Below are positions 44,351 to 55,007 of a stretch of DNA of 64,000 bases, piece by piece. This DNA is from DASUPK01 sp963848955 (GTDB taxonomy: Bacteria > Actinomycetota > Thermoleophilia > Solirubrobacterales > 70-9). Made by a program: the position numbers and the translations under genes. The notes below the pieces were generated by a model, which ran no database searches, had not been told where the DNA came from, and worked only from the letters and a program-made list of their open reading frames with translations. The DNA lies in contig CAWKFQ010000004.1 of the NCBI GenBank assembly GCA_963848955.1, forward strand, positions 211,829 to 275,828, written 5' to 3'. The first letter of the stretch is position 1; every line of letters starts with the position of its first letter.

Positions 44351-46860
44351 CTAGTCGTCCTCGCACCGGCTGGGGATGCGGGGCCGGCACGCCCTGGAGC
44401 GCGCTGGGCGGGGTGCCTGGCGCGACCGCATACCAGTCCACGTAGCGGCCGCAGGCCCGGCTGAGAGCCACCGGCTGGCGCGGCGGGTCGGCCCGCGTCG
44501 CCGCAATACCGGTCAGGTAGGCCTTGCTCTCGGTTCCGAGGAGACGGCCGATCAGCGGCGGATCGTCGACGCTGACGTCGAAGACGACCTCTCCAGCACT
44601 CTTCACCTGCAGCGACCCGACCGGGTAGTAGGGCGAGGGACCTCGGAAGAGCAGGTTGGTGCGCAGCGTCGTGTCGAAGGGGGCGGCGAGCGGCCCGCCG
44701 CTCGCGCTGACGCGCAGCGCCTGCGTGCTCGCGTACTGGATCGAGATGTCCCAGCGCCCGGGGGTGAGGTAGAGGCCGCTGCTGGGCGGGCTTGGTCTGC
44801 GTCAGCTCCGGGCTCGGGCGCCAGACCCGGCCGACGACCGGCTGCACCGTGAAGACGGTCGCCGTACCGTCGATCTTCCTGAGCTTCGCCTCGCCCGGAT
44901 CGCTGCAGTCGAGCGGCGCGCCCGGATTGATCGGCTCGAAAAGGGTGCGGCGCTGCCCGACCGGGTCGTCGCGATGCCAGAGGACGAAGTCGTGGGTTCG
45001 CAGTCGCGGCCTGAAGCCGACCGGCGCCTGGCTCTGCATGGCCGCGCTCGTCGTGACCACCCAGTCGAACCGGTTCATCACGGGGGGCGGCACGTTGTCC
45101 CAGTCGAACTTGGCGTTCAGGTCGGTGGCGCGGTACAGGGCGGGCACCTCCTCGACGTCGTAGTGGTTCGTGATCGGCGCGAAGACCTCCGAGCCGATCA
45201 GCTCCCAGGACACGAAGTTGTCCCGGCCGAGGAAGAGCACGTTCTGGCCATCCACGATCGGACGCATCTGGAGCATTTCCTGGAGGTGGTAGTCCGGTCC
45301 GACCGCCGCCTGGCGGAGCGGCAACAGGGTCGAGAACGCTGCCGCGGCCACGAAGGCCACCGTGAGCAGCGGGACAGCGACCGGCACGAAGGGCCGGAGC
45401 ATGCGGGGCGGCCACCGGCCCGCACCGCCCTGGGGGACAGCCGACTCCTCGCCCTCGATCGCGTCCGCCGAGACCAGCCCCCGGAGCGTGATCAGCATGA
45501 CCAGCGGGGCGGCGATGGCGAGAGCCTTGGCCTGCGTGTAGGGAGTGCCGACGGCGAGCGCGGCCAGGTAGCAGAGCGCCGAGGCGATCAGCGCCGAGGG
45601 CAGTGCGGACTCCCGCCGCGAGAGTGCCCGCGCCAGCGCCCAGGCGAAGGCCGCCAGGGCGAGCAGGCCGCCGAGATAGAAGGCGATCTCGGGAGTCGTC
45701 GAGTTGGCCGGGGTGATCCGGAACTCGCCGGAGGGCCAGATCCCGAATGCCTCGAGCGGGTTGAGCTGCTGGCGCAGGTTGCCGAACCCGACAGTCGGGC
45801 CGGTGCCGGACGGGTTGAAGGCCTTGAAGCTCGAGAAGCTCGCGAGGCGGAATACCTCGGGCAGGGCGGCGATCACCGGGATCCCGATGCCGAGCAGGAG
45901 CGCGGGCCGCGCACCGCGGAACCGCTCCCTCAGGCGGAGGCCGGCGAGTACGGAGGCCGCCCGGTCCCGCTCCCGCAGCGCGATCACCAGCATCCAGATC
46001 ACGGCGGTGCCGAGCAGCCAGGCGAGGCCGGGGAAGCTGTAGTTGTAGATCGTGCCCGCCGCGATCACCCCGAGGGGAATCGCGAACGTCCCGGAGTGCT
46101 CGCTGAGAGGGGTACTCCGGGACGTTCGGCCGGACCACATGGGGTGCAGGGGCGGGAGGGCCAGGGCGAAGCCCAGCAGTGCGAGGCCGAGGAGGGGCTC
46201 TTTGAAGGCGCCCTGCGCTAGATACGCAGCCGCCAGGTAGGGGCTGGCGGCCAGGACCGCCGCCGGCACCCGGAGCACGCCGCGGACACCTCGCAGGGCA
46301 CCGTAGGCGGTCAGGGCGAGCAGGACGGCGATCGCCCCCGTCAGCCCGGCGAACCCCTCGATCAGGCTCGCCCCGCTCACCTTCGCGGTCGCGGCCACGA
46401 TCGCGTGAGGGCCGAGCGGGTATCCGTCCTTGATCAGGTCGGGTGTCGGGCCGGCATGACTGCTGACCCACTCCGTGAAGAGCAGGTGGGATGCCATGTC
46501 GTCGTTGACCAGGCCCTGACCCAGGATCCCGACGCGGCCGCTGGTCGCAAACGGGATGGAGGCGACGAGCACGGCGCCGACGACCACGATGATCGCCCCC
46601 ACTCGGAACGCCCCCGCAGGCGCTCTCGTTCGGCCGAACACGACGAGGCAGCCGACCAGTGCCAGCCCGACGGCGATCGCCGCCGTTACGGCATGCCCCG
46701 GCAGCTTGACCGCGATGCCGCAGATCACGAGCAGCGCCGAGATCCCGGTTGCGGGCCCGGCGGCGGAATGCCTCGGCAGGCCGGCGATCGCCATGATCGC
46801 CGAGCCGAGCAGCAGTGAGGCGCCGACGATCAGCGCGCCCGCCAGCAGAGCCGAAAGCAT
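44351..46860 (-). CDS. Large polytopic membrane protein, GT-C-like (frameshifts)
   Basis: About 835 residues. The N-terminal two thirds hold roughly a dozen TM helices with conserved-looking loops (LVNDDMASHLLFTEWV, LIKDGYPLGPHAIVA, GTIYNYSFPGLAWLLG). The acidic loop after an early TM recalls GT-C glycosyltransferases. The C-terminal part is extracytoplasmic and beta-rich: VGRVWRPSPELTQ, then after a slip near 44785 SGLYLTPGRWDISIQYAST and YYPVGSLQV. A last slip near 44395 gives the end CRPRIPSRCEDD. Palindromic copy D is embedded in a loop at 46083-46128. Possible cell-envelope glycan enzyme. Confidence 0.72.
46083..46128. repeat. Palindromic element copy D, inside a coding sequence
   Basis: Perfect 15-bp arms CGAACGTCCCGGAGT and ACTCCGGGACGTTCG flank GCTCGCTGAGAGGGGT. 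It is translated as part of the loop WSGRTSRSTPLSEHSGTFA of the membrane protein without breaking the frame. It lies 8.7 kb from copies A-C. Confidence 0.9.
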
Positions 46861-46896
46861 CGCGGAAGCCTAGAGAGGAACGCCTAAGCGGAAGGT

Positions 46897-47696
46897 CTAG
46901 AGCCCCGGCAGGTGCCGGACGGCGAAGCCCTGCGGATAGGCGTCGAAGGGGTGCCAGCGGGGGCCTGAGCCGCGTGCGTCGCCGACCGTGTCCCAGCGCA
47001 GCCCTGCGATCACCGCGTAGACGTGGCCGGAATTGGCGTAGATGGTCAGCCAGCGCCCCGGCCCGGGAATCCCGTAGCTCATGAACTGCCCCGAGGTGAG
47101 CGGGGCTCGGAGCAGCCCGGCACCGGCGAGCGCGTAGCTGACGGCGCCGGAGCAGTCGTAACCCTTCGATTGGAAGGAGCCGTGCCCGCCGCCCCATTCG
47201 TACGGCTGGCCGACGATCAGGTTCGCCGCGCTGATCATCTGCCTGATCGGGTCGGGCGCAGACACCGGTGCGAGGGCCGTCCGGTTCAGCAGGAGCGCGG
47301 ACTCGACGCCGCCCACGGGATGCGTTGCCGTGTAGACGCGCTTTCGCTCCGCCGGCGACGGGGGCGTGTAGGAGCCGTTGGTGCCGGCCGAGGCCGCGGG
47401 CATTCCGGTCTTTGGATCGATCGCGCCGGGCGCCGTCCGCTTGGAGGGCGTGTCCCAGGGAGCCGCCTTCTGCAACTCCGTCTCGGACCGGTACTCGGGC
47501 TTGGCGTGACCCTGCCAGGGCTCCGGGGCGACCTTCACCGAGGCGAGCTTGCCGGAGGCGGAGCCCGAGCCGCCGATCAGCTTCGGCAACGCGATCAGGG
47601 CCGCCACCGCAATGCGACAGCGGCAATTGCGGCAACCACGACGACAGGTGGAAGCCTGAGTCGACGTCCTCTCGTCACTGCGGGAGCGCCTTCCAT
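46897..47696 (-). CDS. Secreted NlpC/P60-type cell-wall hydrolase (one frameshift)
   Basis: It starts MEGAPAVTRGRRLRLPPVVVVAAIAAVA, a signal or anchor helix. A slip near 47610 continues VAALIALPKLIGGSGSASGK. The catalytic domain has the Cys in PYEWGGGHGSFQSKGYDCSGAVSYAL and His in NSGHVYAVIAGLRWDT. The total is about 266 residues. It likely cleaves peptidoglycan stem peptides, or acts as a related amidase. It lies upstream of the large membrane protein. Confidence 0.82.
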
Positions 47697-47745
47697 TGGC
47701 CGGCCAACTCTAAGCGGGAAGGCGGGGATTCGCGCCGATCGGACA

Positions 47746-48363
47746 TCACGCGGGGGCGGGCCGCTCCATGAACCAGTTGGGGCCGCCGCCGGGGAGCGTG
47801 GACTCGCCGGTGACCTCGTAGCCATGCGAGCGGTAGTAGGGAAGGTTGTCCGAGTTGGAGGTGTAGAGGTAGGCGGGCACCCCGGCGTCGTCGGCGATAC
47901 CGAGGGCCTCGCCCATCAGCCGCCGGCCGAGGCCCTGGCGCTGGTAGGCGGGCCGGATGCCGAACATCCAGACGAGGAAGTGGTCGTAGTCCGGCTCCGC
48001 CTTCTCGAAGTGCCGCTCCGCCCGGAGAGAGCGGGAGAGGACCGCCGGACCGGCCAGGATCGGGCCGGGTGCGAGGGTGAGGAGCGTCCGGAGCTGCGGC
48101 GGTGGCCAGCGCTCGGGGGCGCAGCCGACCAGTACGCCCACGGGAGTGCCCTCATCGCAGACGCACCAGGAAGGCCCGCACCAGCGGTCGGCTACGCGGA
48201 TCACGCCCAGGCACGTCCGATAGATGAACTTCCGCCGGGACTCCGGTCTGCCGGGCCCGATCGACAGCCAGCCCGGGTCCTCGATGAACGCCTCCGCCAG
48301 GGTGGTCGCGGCACCCTCGTAGTGGGCCGGGGTGAGCGGCTCGGGCGACCCGTCCTCAGGCAA
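47746..48363 (-). CDS. GNAT-family N-acetyltransferase
   Basis: The 205-residue protein starts from TTG 48363, which overlaps the stop of the kinase-cyclase gene. Acetyl-CoA binding is shown by FGIRPAYQRQGLGRRLMGEAL. It ends VPAYLYTSNSDNLPYYRSHGYEVTGES. The acceptor is unknown. Translation coupling makes it a candidate partner of the large regulator upstream. Confidence 0.88.
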   Translation of the reverse strand: MPEDGSPEPLTPAHYEGAATTLAEAFIEDPGWLSIGPGRPESRRKFIYRTCLGVIRVADRWCGPSWCVCDEGTPVGVLVGCAPERWPPPQLRTLLTLAPGPILAGPAVLSRSLRAERHFEKAEPDYDHFLVWMFGIRPAYQRQGLGRRLMGEALGIADDAGVPAYLYTSNSDNLPYYRSHGYEVTGESTLPGGGPNWFMERPAPA

Positions 48364-51300
48364 CGGAGGACGCCGCGTCGGACTCCGCCCAGTCGGCGCG
48401 ATAGACGCGGTGGCTGCCGGCGAGTCCCTTGAGCTCGAGCTCGCGGCCGTCGTCGAAGCGGAGTCCGTTCCCGTTGCCGGTCGATACCGACTGCCGCAGC
48501 TCCTCGGAGACGAGGATCTCGCCCCCGAGCGCCTGCGCCGCGATCCGGGCGGCGAGGATCACGTTCTTGCCGAAGTAGTCGCCCTCCTCCGAGATCACCT
48601 CGCCGGTGTGCAGGCCCATCCGAACGCGCAACGGCTCGGTTGATTCGTCCCGCTCGCGCTCGGCGAACGCGCGCTGGACCTCGATCGCGCACTCGAGCGC
48701 CTCGCAGGGGTCGGGGAAGGCGAGCATGAACCCGTCGCCCTGGCTCTTCACCTCGTAGCCATCGTGGCGGGAGAGGAGCTCGCGGAAGATCGCGTTGTGC
48801 TCTCGCAGCAGCTGGAGCCAGCGCTCATCGCCGAGCCGCTCGGTGAGGACCGTCGAGTCCTCGATGTCGCTGAACAGGATCGCCACCCTCCCGTCGGGCG
48901 CCATGTGGGCGCGCATGTCGGGCTGCTCCTCTTCGAGCGCCGAGACCATCTCGTCGATCGAGGTCGTGACGTCGACGCCCGCGAGGCCCTGCGCCTCGAG
49001 CCGGTCCCCCAGGGCGCGGTCGGCGATCCAGCGCGCGCCCATCTCGCGGGCTGTGCCGAGCACGGCGGCGAGAAGCTCCAGGGCGTGGTCGCGATCGTCG
49101 TCCCGTCCCCGCTCGAGCAACAGCTCGGCGAGAGCCAGGCCACTGAGCGCCATCCCCGGGCGGTCGCCCATCCGCGTGGCGATCTCGACGGCGTCGCCGA
49201 GGTGCCGCTCGGCGTCGTCCGGGCGGCCCATCGCCTGCGCGAGCAGGCCGAGGACCCGGTCCACGGGGCCGTTGCAGGCCGCGGCCCGCGCCACGACGAT
49301 CGTCAGCCCCTCGTAGGGAAGGAGCAGTTCGTAGACGCGCTTCGGCGTGCTCGGTGGCGCCGATCATCGCGATCGCCTCCCCGATCAGGCTCATCGCCGC
49401 GAACCAGTTGACGTCCTTGGGAAGCACGCTGAAGTCGTCGGCGGCGAAGCGGTCGAGCTCCCTCTGGGCGAGCTCCTTGTCTCCCGCCCTGGCCGCCAGC
49501 GTGACCTGGCCGGTTCGCCACGCCGGGATGCCCGGAAAGCGCTCGGTGAGATCCCGCACGGCCGGCAGAAGCTCACCGGCACGCCCCTGCATGCTGCGGA
49601 TCTGGATCATCTGGATGCCGTAGTACTGCTGCGCCAGCGCCTGCTCCGCTCGATCCCCGGCATGCCTCGCGTCAGCCGCGAGCCGCTCGGCCTCCTCCAT
49701 GTCCCCGTCGAGCAGGGCACGCATGCCGCGCAGCGCGAACGTGTGCCAGGTGTGCTCCGGCATGCGCAGCTCATCCGCCAGCCGCGCGTAGAGCTCGAGC
49801 TCGCGATCGACAGCCGGGATGTCGCCGAGCTCGAGGAGACGACCAGAGCCGGTAGGCGTGACCCCGCACAACCGCCTCACGGTCGCCGGAGCGATTGCCC
49901 AGCTCGACCATCTCGTCGGCGATCGCGAGTCGAACCCGCGGGGCGTCCGGCCCGGCCGGAATGAAGATCTTGCGCGTCAGAGCCGCCGCCAGGCTGGAAG
50001 GCGAATCAATCTCCCGGGCGATCTCGATCGCCTCGTCGACCAGTCGCTCCGACTCGCGGACGTCGTTGTCCACCCAGTACATCTCGGCGGACTTCGCGCT
50101 GAGCAGTGCGGCCCGTCGCGCGGTTCGCTCCGGCCCGATCCTCTCCAGGGCCTCGTCGAGCAGGGCGAGCAGTTGCTCGTCGAGCCGACCGGCATCGCTC
50201 AACAGCGCGATGCCGATGGCGGCGCCGACCAGGCTGTCGGTGTTGTCCAACCGCCTCGCCGACTCGGCTGCCCGCTCGAACGCGGCGCGTGCATCCGCCA
50301 CCCGGGCGGACTTGGCCTCGGCGCCCCCGAGGGAGAGCAGGAGGCGGCAGCGCAGCGCCTCGTCGGGCTCCTCCATCAGCTCGAGCACCTCGAGGGCCCG
50401 GTCGTAGACCTCGACAGCGTCCTCGTAGGCGAGTTGCTCCATGTCCTGGGCGCCGGCGCGCTTTGCGTAGTCGATCGCCTTGGCGAGTTCGCCGCGTGGG
50501 GCCGCCTCGAGGAAATGATGGGCGAGCTCGCCGAGGCGCTCATCGACGTTGCCGCCGCAGACCTGCTCGATCGCGAGCCCGGTGCGCTCGTGGAGCGCCG
50601 AGCGCTTCGGCGGGCTGAGCTCCTCGTAGAGGGTGTCGCGAACAAGCGCGTGGGCGAAGGAGAAGCGCCCATCACCCAGATCGGTCACGAGCCGCTCTGC
50701 GATCGCCTCCCTGGCCGCCTTCATCAGCACCTCCGGCGGCTGCTTGGCCACCCGCCCGACCAGATCCTCGTCGAAGTCGCGTCCGATGACCGCGGCCACC
50801 CGGAGCGCCTCGTTCGTCGAGTCGCTGAGGCGGTCGAGACGGCGGCCGATCACCTCGCGCACGCCCTGTGGGATCTGCAGGTCGGCGAGGCTGCCACCGC
50901 CGGTGAGCTTCCCCTCGCTCGCGAGCAGCCGGACCACCTCGCCGACGAAGAAGGGATTGCCGTCGGTCTGCTCCTCGACCGCCTCGGCGAGTCCCGGGGG
51001 CGAAGGGGCGCCGGAGGTCATCTCGATGTATCGCTCGACGGCACCAACCGCGAGGCCGCGCAGCAGGATCCGCCCGCTCCCTTCGATGCTCGAGATCTCG
51101 CCGAGAACCCGGGCGAGGGGATGGTGGCGGCCGAGCTCGACGTCACGGTAGGTCCCGAGGATCAACAGGCCGCTCGAGGCGAGCTCCCTGGCCGCGAACC
51201 GGAGCAGCAGCAGCGAAGGCTCGTCCGCCCAGTGGAGGTCATCGAGGACGATCACCAACGGCCGGTCGCGCGCCGCAGCGAGCAGCAGGCTGGTCACCGA

Positions 51301-52691
51301 GTCGAACAGCCGGAAACGCGCCTCCTCGCTGTCGGACCCGCCGGCCGGCTCGATGTCGAGCTTCTCCGCGACCTCGGGGATCAGCTGTGCGACCTCGGCC
51401 GCTCCGCCGCCGAGCTGCCACGCCAGGGCGACCGGGTCGGCGTCGCGCGCGTAGGAGCGGATCGCCTGCACCCAGGGCCAGTAGGCGGGCGCGCCCTCGT
51501 CGTCGCGGCAGCGGCCCCAGTACACCCGGGCGCCGCTCACGCTGGCGTAGGTCGCGAGCTCCTCTGCCGCTCTCGTCTTGCCGATGCCCGGCTCGCCCAC
51601 CACCAGCTGCAGTGAGCCGCGGCCCCCGAGCGCACCGTCGACGGCCTCGCGGAGCAGGTCGAGCTCGCGCTCGCGGCCGACGAAGACACCGCCGGCGAGG
51701 CTCTCCAGCGGGTTGGCGGGGCGCGCCTCGGCTTCCTCCTCGGGTTTCTCCTCGAGCGCGCCGAGAGTCAGCTCGCGCGCCTCGGTGGCGTTCGCCGGGC
51801 GATCATCCGGGCGCTTGGCGAGCAGGGCGAGGACGGCCCGGTCGAGCGCCTCGGGGACCTCGGGGTTGTGCCGCGAGGGCGGCACCGGGTCGGCGTGCAG
51901 ATGCTGGCTGATGATCGAGACGGCGTCGTCGCCCGGGAACGGCGGCTGGCCGGTGAGCATCTCGTAGAGCAGCGCTCCGAGCGAGTAGAGGTCGCTCCGC
52001 GGCCCGGCGGCCTCGCCCAGCGCCTGCTCGGGCGGGAGATAGGCGACCGTCCCGACCAGAGTGCCGCCGCTCACTCGCGAGCGGGCCTCGGTGGTGGCCA
52101 GGCCGAAGTCGCCGAGGCGGGCGCGGCCGTCGTCGTCGATCCAGACGTTCGCCGGCTTCAGGTCGCGGTGCACGATCCCGCGCGCGTGCGCGTGCTCGAG
52201 GGCGCGGGTGACGTCCGCGGCGATCTCGGCGGCGCGCGGGACCTCGAGATGGCCGCCCGCAGCGCTGAGCAGGCCCTCGACATCGCCGCCCGGCATGTAG
52301 CGGCTGACGATGAACGGGTTGCCGTCGTCCTCACCCGTGTCGAGGACCGGGACGACGTGCGGGTGATCGCCGAGCTTGCGCATCGCCTCCGCCTCGCGGC
52401 GCGCGCGAGCCTGGATGCCGGCGCCCACCCCCTCCGTGTCGTAGAGCGCCAGGGCGACCTCGGCCCCGCCGATCGTGTCCGTCGAGAGATAGACGCGCTT
52501 CCGCCCGCCCTGGCCGAGGAATCGCCTGACCCGGTAGCGGCCGGCGATCTCGGTCGGGACATCGGCGGGCAGCGTTATCGCTCGGCCGCGACAGCCTCGG
52601 CCGGCGGTTGCTCCGAAACCAGCTCGGTTCCGCAGGAGTCGCAGAACCGCGCCTCCTCACGATTCTCGTTCCCACAGGACGGACACCGCAT
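48356..52691 (-). CDS. Zinc-ribbon/Ser-Thr-kinase-like/AAA/TPR/class III cyclase regulator (frameshifts)
   Basis: About 1,445 residues. A zinc ribbon (MRCPSCGNENREEARFCDSC) comes first. The kinase-like domain has IVHRDLKPANV and GDFGLATTE, but the beta-3 position reads EVALALYDTEG, with no obvious catalytic Lys. The AAA domain has FVGRERELDLLREAV, VVGEPGIGKTRAAEEL and LVIVLDDLHWAD. Long helical TPR repeats follow. The cyclase domain is VAILFSDIEDSTVLTERLG, EVKSQGDGFMLAF, NVILAARIAAQ. Metal Asp residues and Lys are kept, but Ile stands where Asn is usual. Slips lie near 52580, 49880, 49340 and possibly one more. It may make cAMP for the MFS-cNMP protein at 33.4 kb. Confidence 0.87.
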
Positions 52692-52780
52692 CTCTGCGGA
52701 TTATCCCAACCGCGTGCGGCGGGGAGGTTTCTCTCGCTAGTGTCTCCGCCGCCATCGCCCAGGGAAGGAGAGGAGCAAGG

Positions 52781-54058
52781 ATGCGGACAGGGATGAAGGG
52801 ACGACTCGCGCTGGCCCTCGTGGTCGCGCTGATCAGCGGATCGATCGCGGCCACGTTCTCGGCAAGCGCCGGCGCCGTCGCGCCGGATCCCAACCCCTGG
52901 CTCCAGAACCGCTTCCTCAACATGGCCCACCAGGGCGGCGAGGACGAAGCACCATCCAACACCCTGTTCGCCTTCAAGTCGGCGATCCGTGACCGCGGCG
53001 CGGACTCGCTCGAGCTGGACGTCAATCTGAGCTCCGACGGGCAGCTGATGGTGATCCACGACGACACCTGGACCCGGATCGCGTGCACCGATGTCCTCTG
53101 CCCGGGTCCGGACTCGAGCACCGAGGCTCACCGGACCGACTCCGAGGTCGACGACATGACCAAGGACCAGCTGCAGGCGCTCGACGCCGGCTACTGGTTC
53201 CGGCCCGGAACCTATTCCCACGACTACTCGCTGCCGGACTCGGCCTACCCGTACCGCGGCGTCCGAACGGGAGACGTCCCCGCGCCCCCGGGATACGCGC
53301 CGCGCGACTTCCGGATCCCGACGCTCGAGGAGGTCCTGGACGCGTTCCCGCACACGCCGATCAACATCGAGATCAAGATGGTCAAGACGCCTGAGGGTGA
53401 CGCGGGAGGCTGCGTCACCGACAACGGGACCCAGTACTGCGACGACCCGGAGGCATCGATGCCGGTCGCGGACGCTCTTGCGAATCTGCTGGACGAGCCG
53501 GACTACTCTTGGCGGACCGACATCATCGTCGTCTCCTTCAGCGACGAGCTGATTGGCAGGTTCCACTCGCTCGATGACCCCCCGTACGTGGCTCTGGCGC
53601 CGGGTGTGGATGACACGACGGACTTCGGCCTATCGGGTACCACCCCCGATCCCGACGTGGCCGCCTTCCAGGTGCCACCCACCCAGCCGTTCGGGAGCGC
53701 CGTGATCGACGTGCCGCAGCTTCTCTTGGAGACCCGGCATGCCCACGACCTCGGCTACGCCGTCCACGTCTGGACCAACGGCGACCAGGACGAGACCGAC
53801 GCCAGCTACCGCCACCTCTACGACCTCGGGGTCGACGGGATCATGAGCTCGGACCCGAGCCGGCTGGCAGCGTTCCTCTGCGCCAATCACATCCCGCGCC
53901 CCGACGGCAGCGACCGCTGCCCCACCGCGGGGCCTCCGGCCCAATCGCCGCAGCCCGCTCTCAAGAAGAAGAAGTGCAAGAAGAAGTCAAAGAAGAAGCA
54001 CCACTCGGCGGGCGCTGCGAAGAAGCAGAAGTGCAAGAAGCACAAGAAGAAGCGCTAG
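52781..54058 (+). CDS. Secreted glycerophosphodiester phosphodiesterase
   Basis: The 425-residue protein has a signal peptide (LALALVVALISGSIAATFSASAGA). The GDPD domain has MAHQGGEDEAPSNTLFAFKSA, SLELDVNLSSDGQLMVIHDDTW and HVWTNGDQDETDASYRHLYDLGVDGIMSSDPSR. The usual HRG is HQG here. The last 45 residues are Lys/Cys-rich (KKKKCKKKSKKK, KKQKCKKHKKKR). It likely degrades phospholipid head groups outside the cell. It is divergent from the kinase-cyclase gene. Confidence 0.9.
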   Translation: MRTGMKGRLALALVVALISGSIAATFSASAGAVAPDPNPWLQNRFLNMAHQGGEDEAPSNTLFAFKSAIRDRGADSLELDVNLSSDGQLMVIHDDTWTRIACTDVLCPGPDSSTEAHRTDSEVDDMTKDQLQALDAGYWFRPGTYSHDYSLPDSAYPYRGVRTGDVPAPPGYAPRDFRIPTLEEVLDAFPHTPINIEIKMVKTPEGDAGGCVTDNGTQYCDDPEASMPVADALANLLDEPDYSWRTDIIVVSFSDELIGRFHSLDDPPYVALAPGVDDTTDFGLSGTTPDPDVAAFQVPPTQPFGSAVIDVPQLLLETRHAHDLGYAVHVWTNGDQDETDASYRHLYDLGVDGIMSSDPSRLAAFLCANHIPRPDGSDRCPTAGPPAQSPQPALKKKKCKKKSKKKHHSAGAAKKQKCKKHKKKR

Positions 54059-54963
54059 ATATCCCCTGAGAACGTGTCGCAGGCCTCGAGCCTGCCCGAG
54101 TCGAAGCCGGTTTGCAGCCAATGAGCCCGCTGCTCGGCCGTCCCGTGGGTGAAGGACTCGGGATCGATCCGTCCCCGGGTCTGCTGCTGGATGCGGTCGT
54201 CGCCGACCGCGGACGCCGCGGCGTCAGGCCCTCCTGGAGGTCGCCGCTGCTCGAGGAGGTCCGCGGTCGTAGGTCGGAGCGCGCCCAGACGCCGGCCAGG
54301 CAGTCGGCCTGCAGCTCGAGGCGCACTGAGAGCTCGTTGGCGTCGTCGGGGTTCGACTGGCTCTGCTGGCGCACGCTCTGCTCGATGCCGAGCTGCTGTC
54401 TGGACGTGGTGGCCGATCTCGTGGGCGATGACATAGGCCTGGGCGAAGTCGCCCGGGCGCCTTGAAGCGCTGATCGAGCTCGGCGAAGAAGCCGAGGTCG
54501 ATGTAGACCTTCTGGTCGAGCGGGCAGTAGAAGGGCCCCGTCGCGCGAGCTGGCGAGCCCGCAGCCGGACTGCACCTGGTCGCGGAAGAGGACGAGCTTC
54601 GCCCGCTGGTAGGGCTTGCCGGCGGCCTGGAACTGCTGCGTCCAGAAGTTCTGGGCGTCACCCTGGACGAAGTCGACGAACTTGAACTCCTTGTCCTCGC
54701 TCCGGGCTCCCGGGGACGGAGTCGTTCCCCGTGCCGCTCTGCGGGACCTGTGGGAACGAGCTGGTCGGGTCGGGGACGTTGAAGCCGCCGTCTCCTCCAC
54801 CGCCGTTGATGAAGAGGAGGTAGACGATGACCAGCACGATGATCGTCCCGATCCCGCCGCCGCCGAGGCGTCCCATCGGGATCGGCATGCCGCCCCCCGC
54901 TCCTCCTCCAGCGCTGCGCCGATCCTCGATGTCGCCGCTGCGCGGGCCCGGCTTCCACTTCAT
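54055..54963 (-). CDS. YpfJ-type neutral zinc metallopeptidase (frameshifts)
   Basis: It starts MKWKPGPRSGDIEDRRSAGG with a TM helix (GTIIVLVIVYLLFING). Pieces in three frames give FWTQQFQAAGKPYQRAKLVLFRD, FYCPLDQKVYIDLGFFAELDQRF, YVIAHEIGHHVQQQLGIEQSV (HExxH) and ELQADCLAGVWA. It ends HWLQTGFDSGRLEACDTFSG. Order and length (about 302) fit the YpfJ/KPN_00809 family. At least four slips occur. The tail overlaps the GDPD stop. Confidence 0.82.
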
Positions 54964-55007
54964 CCGCGGCCACTCTATCCGCGAGCCTCAGGCGCGAGAC
55001 TGGCTGC

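Noticed and set aside
44347..44360. 14-bp perfect palindrome GACGACTAGTCGTC at the end of the membrane-protein gene
   Set aside because: It is short, unique in the window and overlaps the likely stop codon. No regulator or repeat family can be tied to it.
44603..47635. About 1,000-codon minus-strand frame across two genes
   Set aside because: It is an out-of-frame shadow of the membrane protein and NlpC genes, with low-complexity Arg/Pro/Ala/Gly content.
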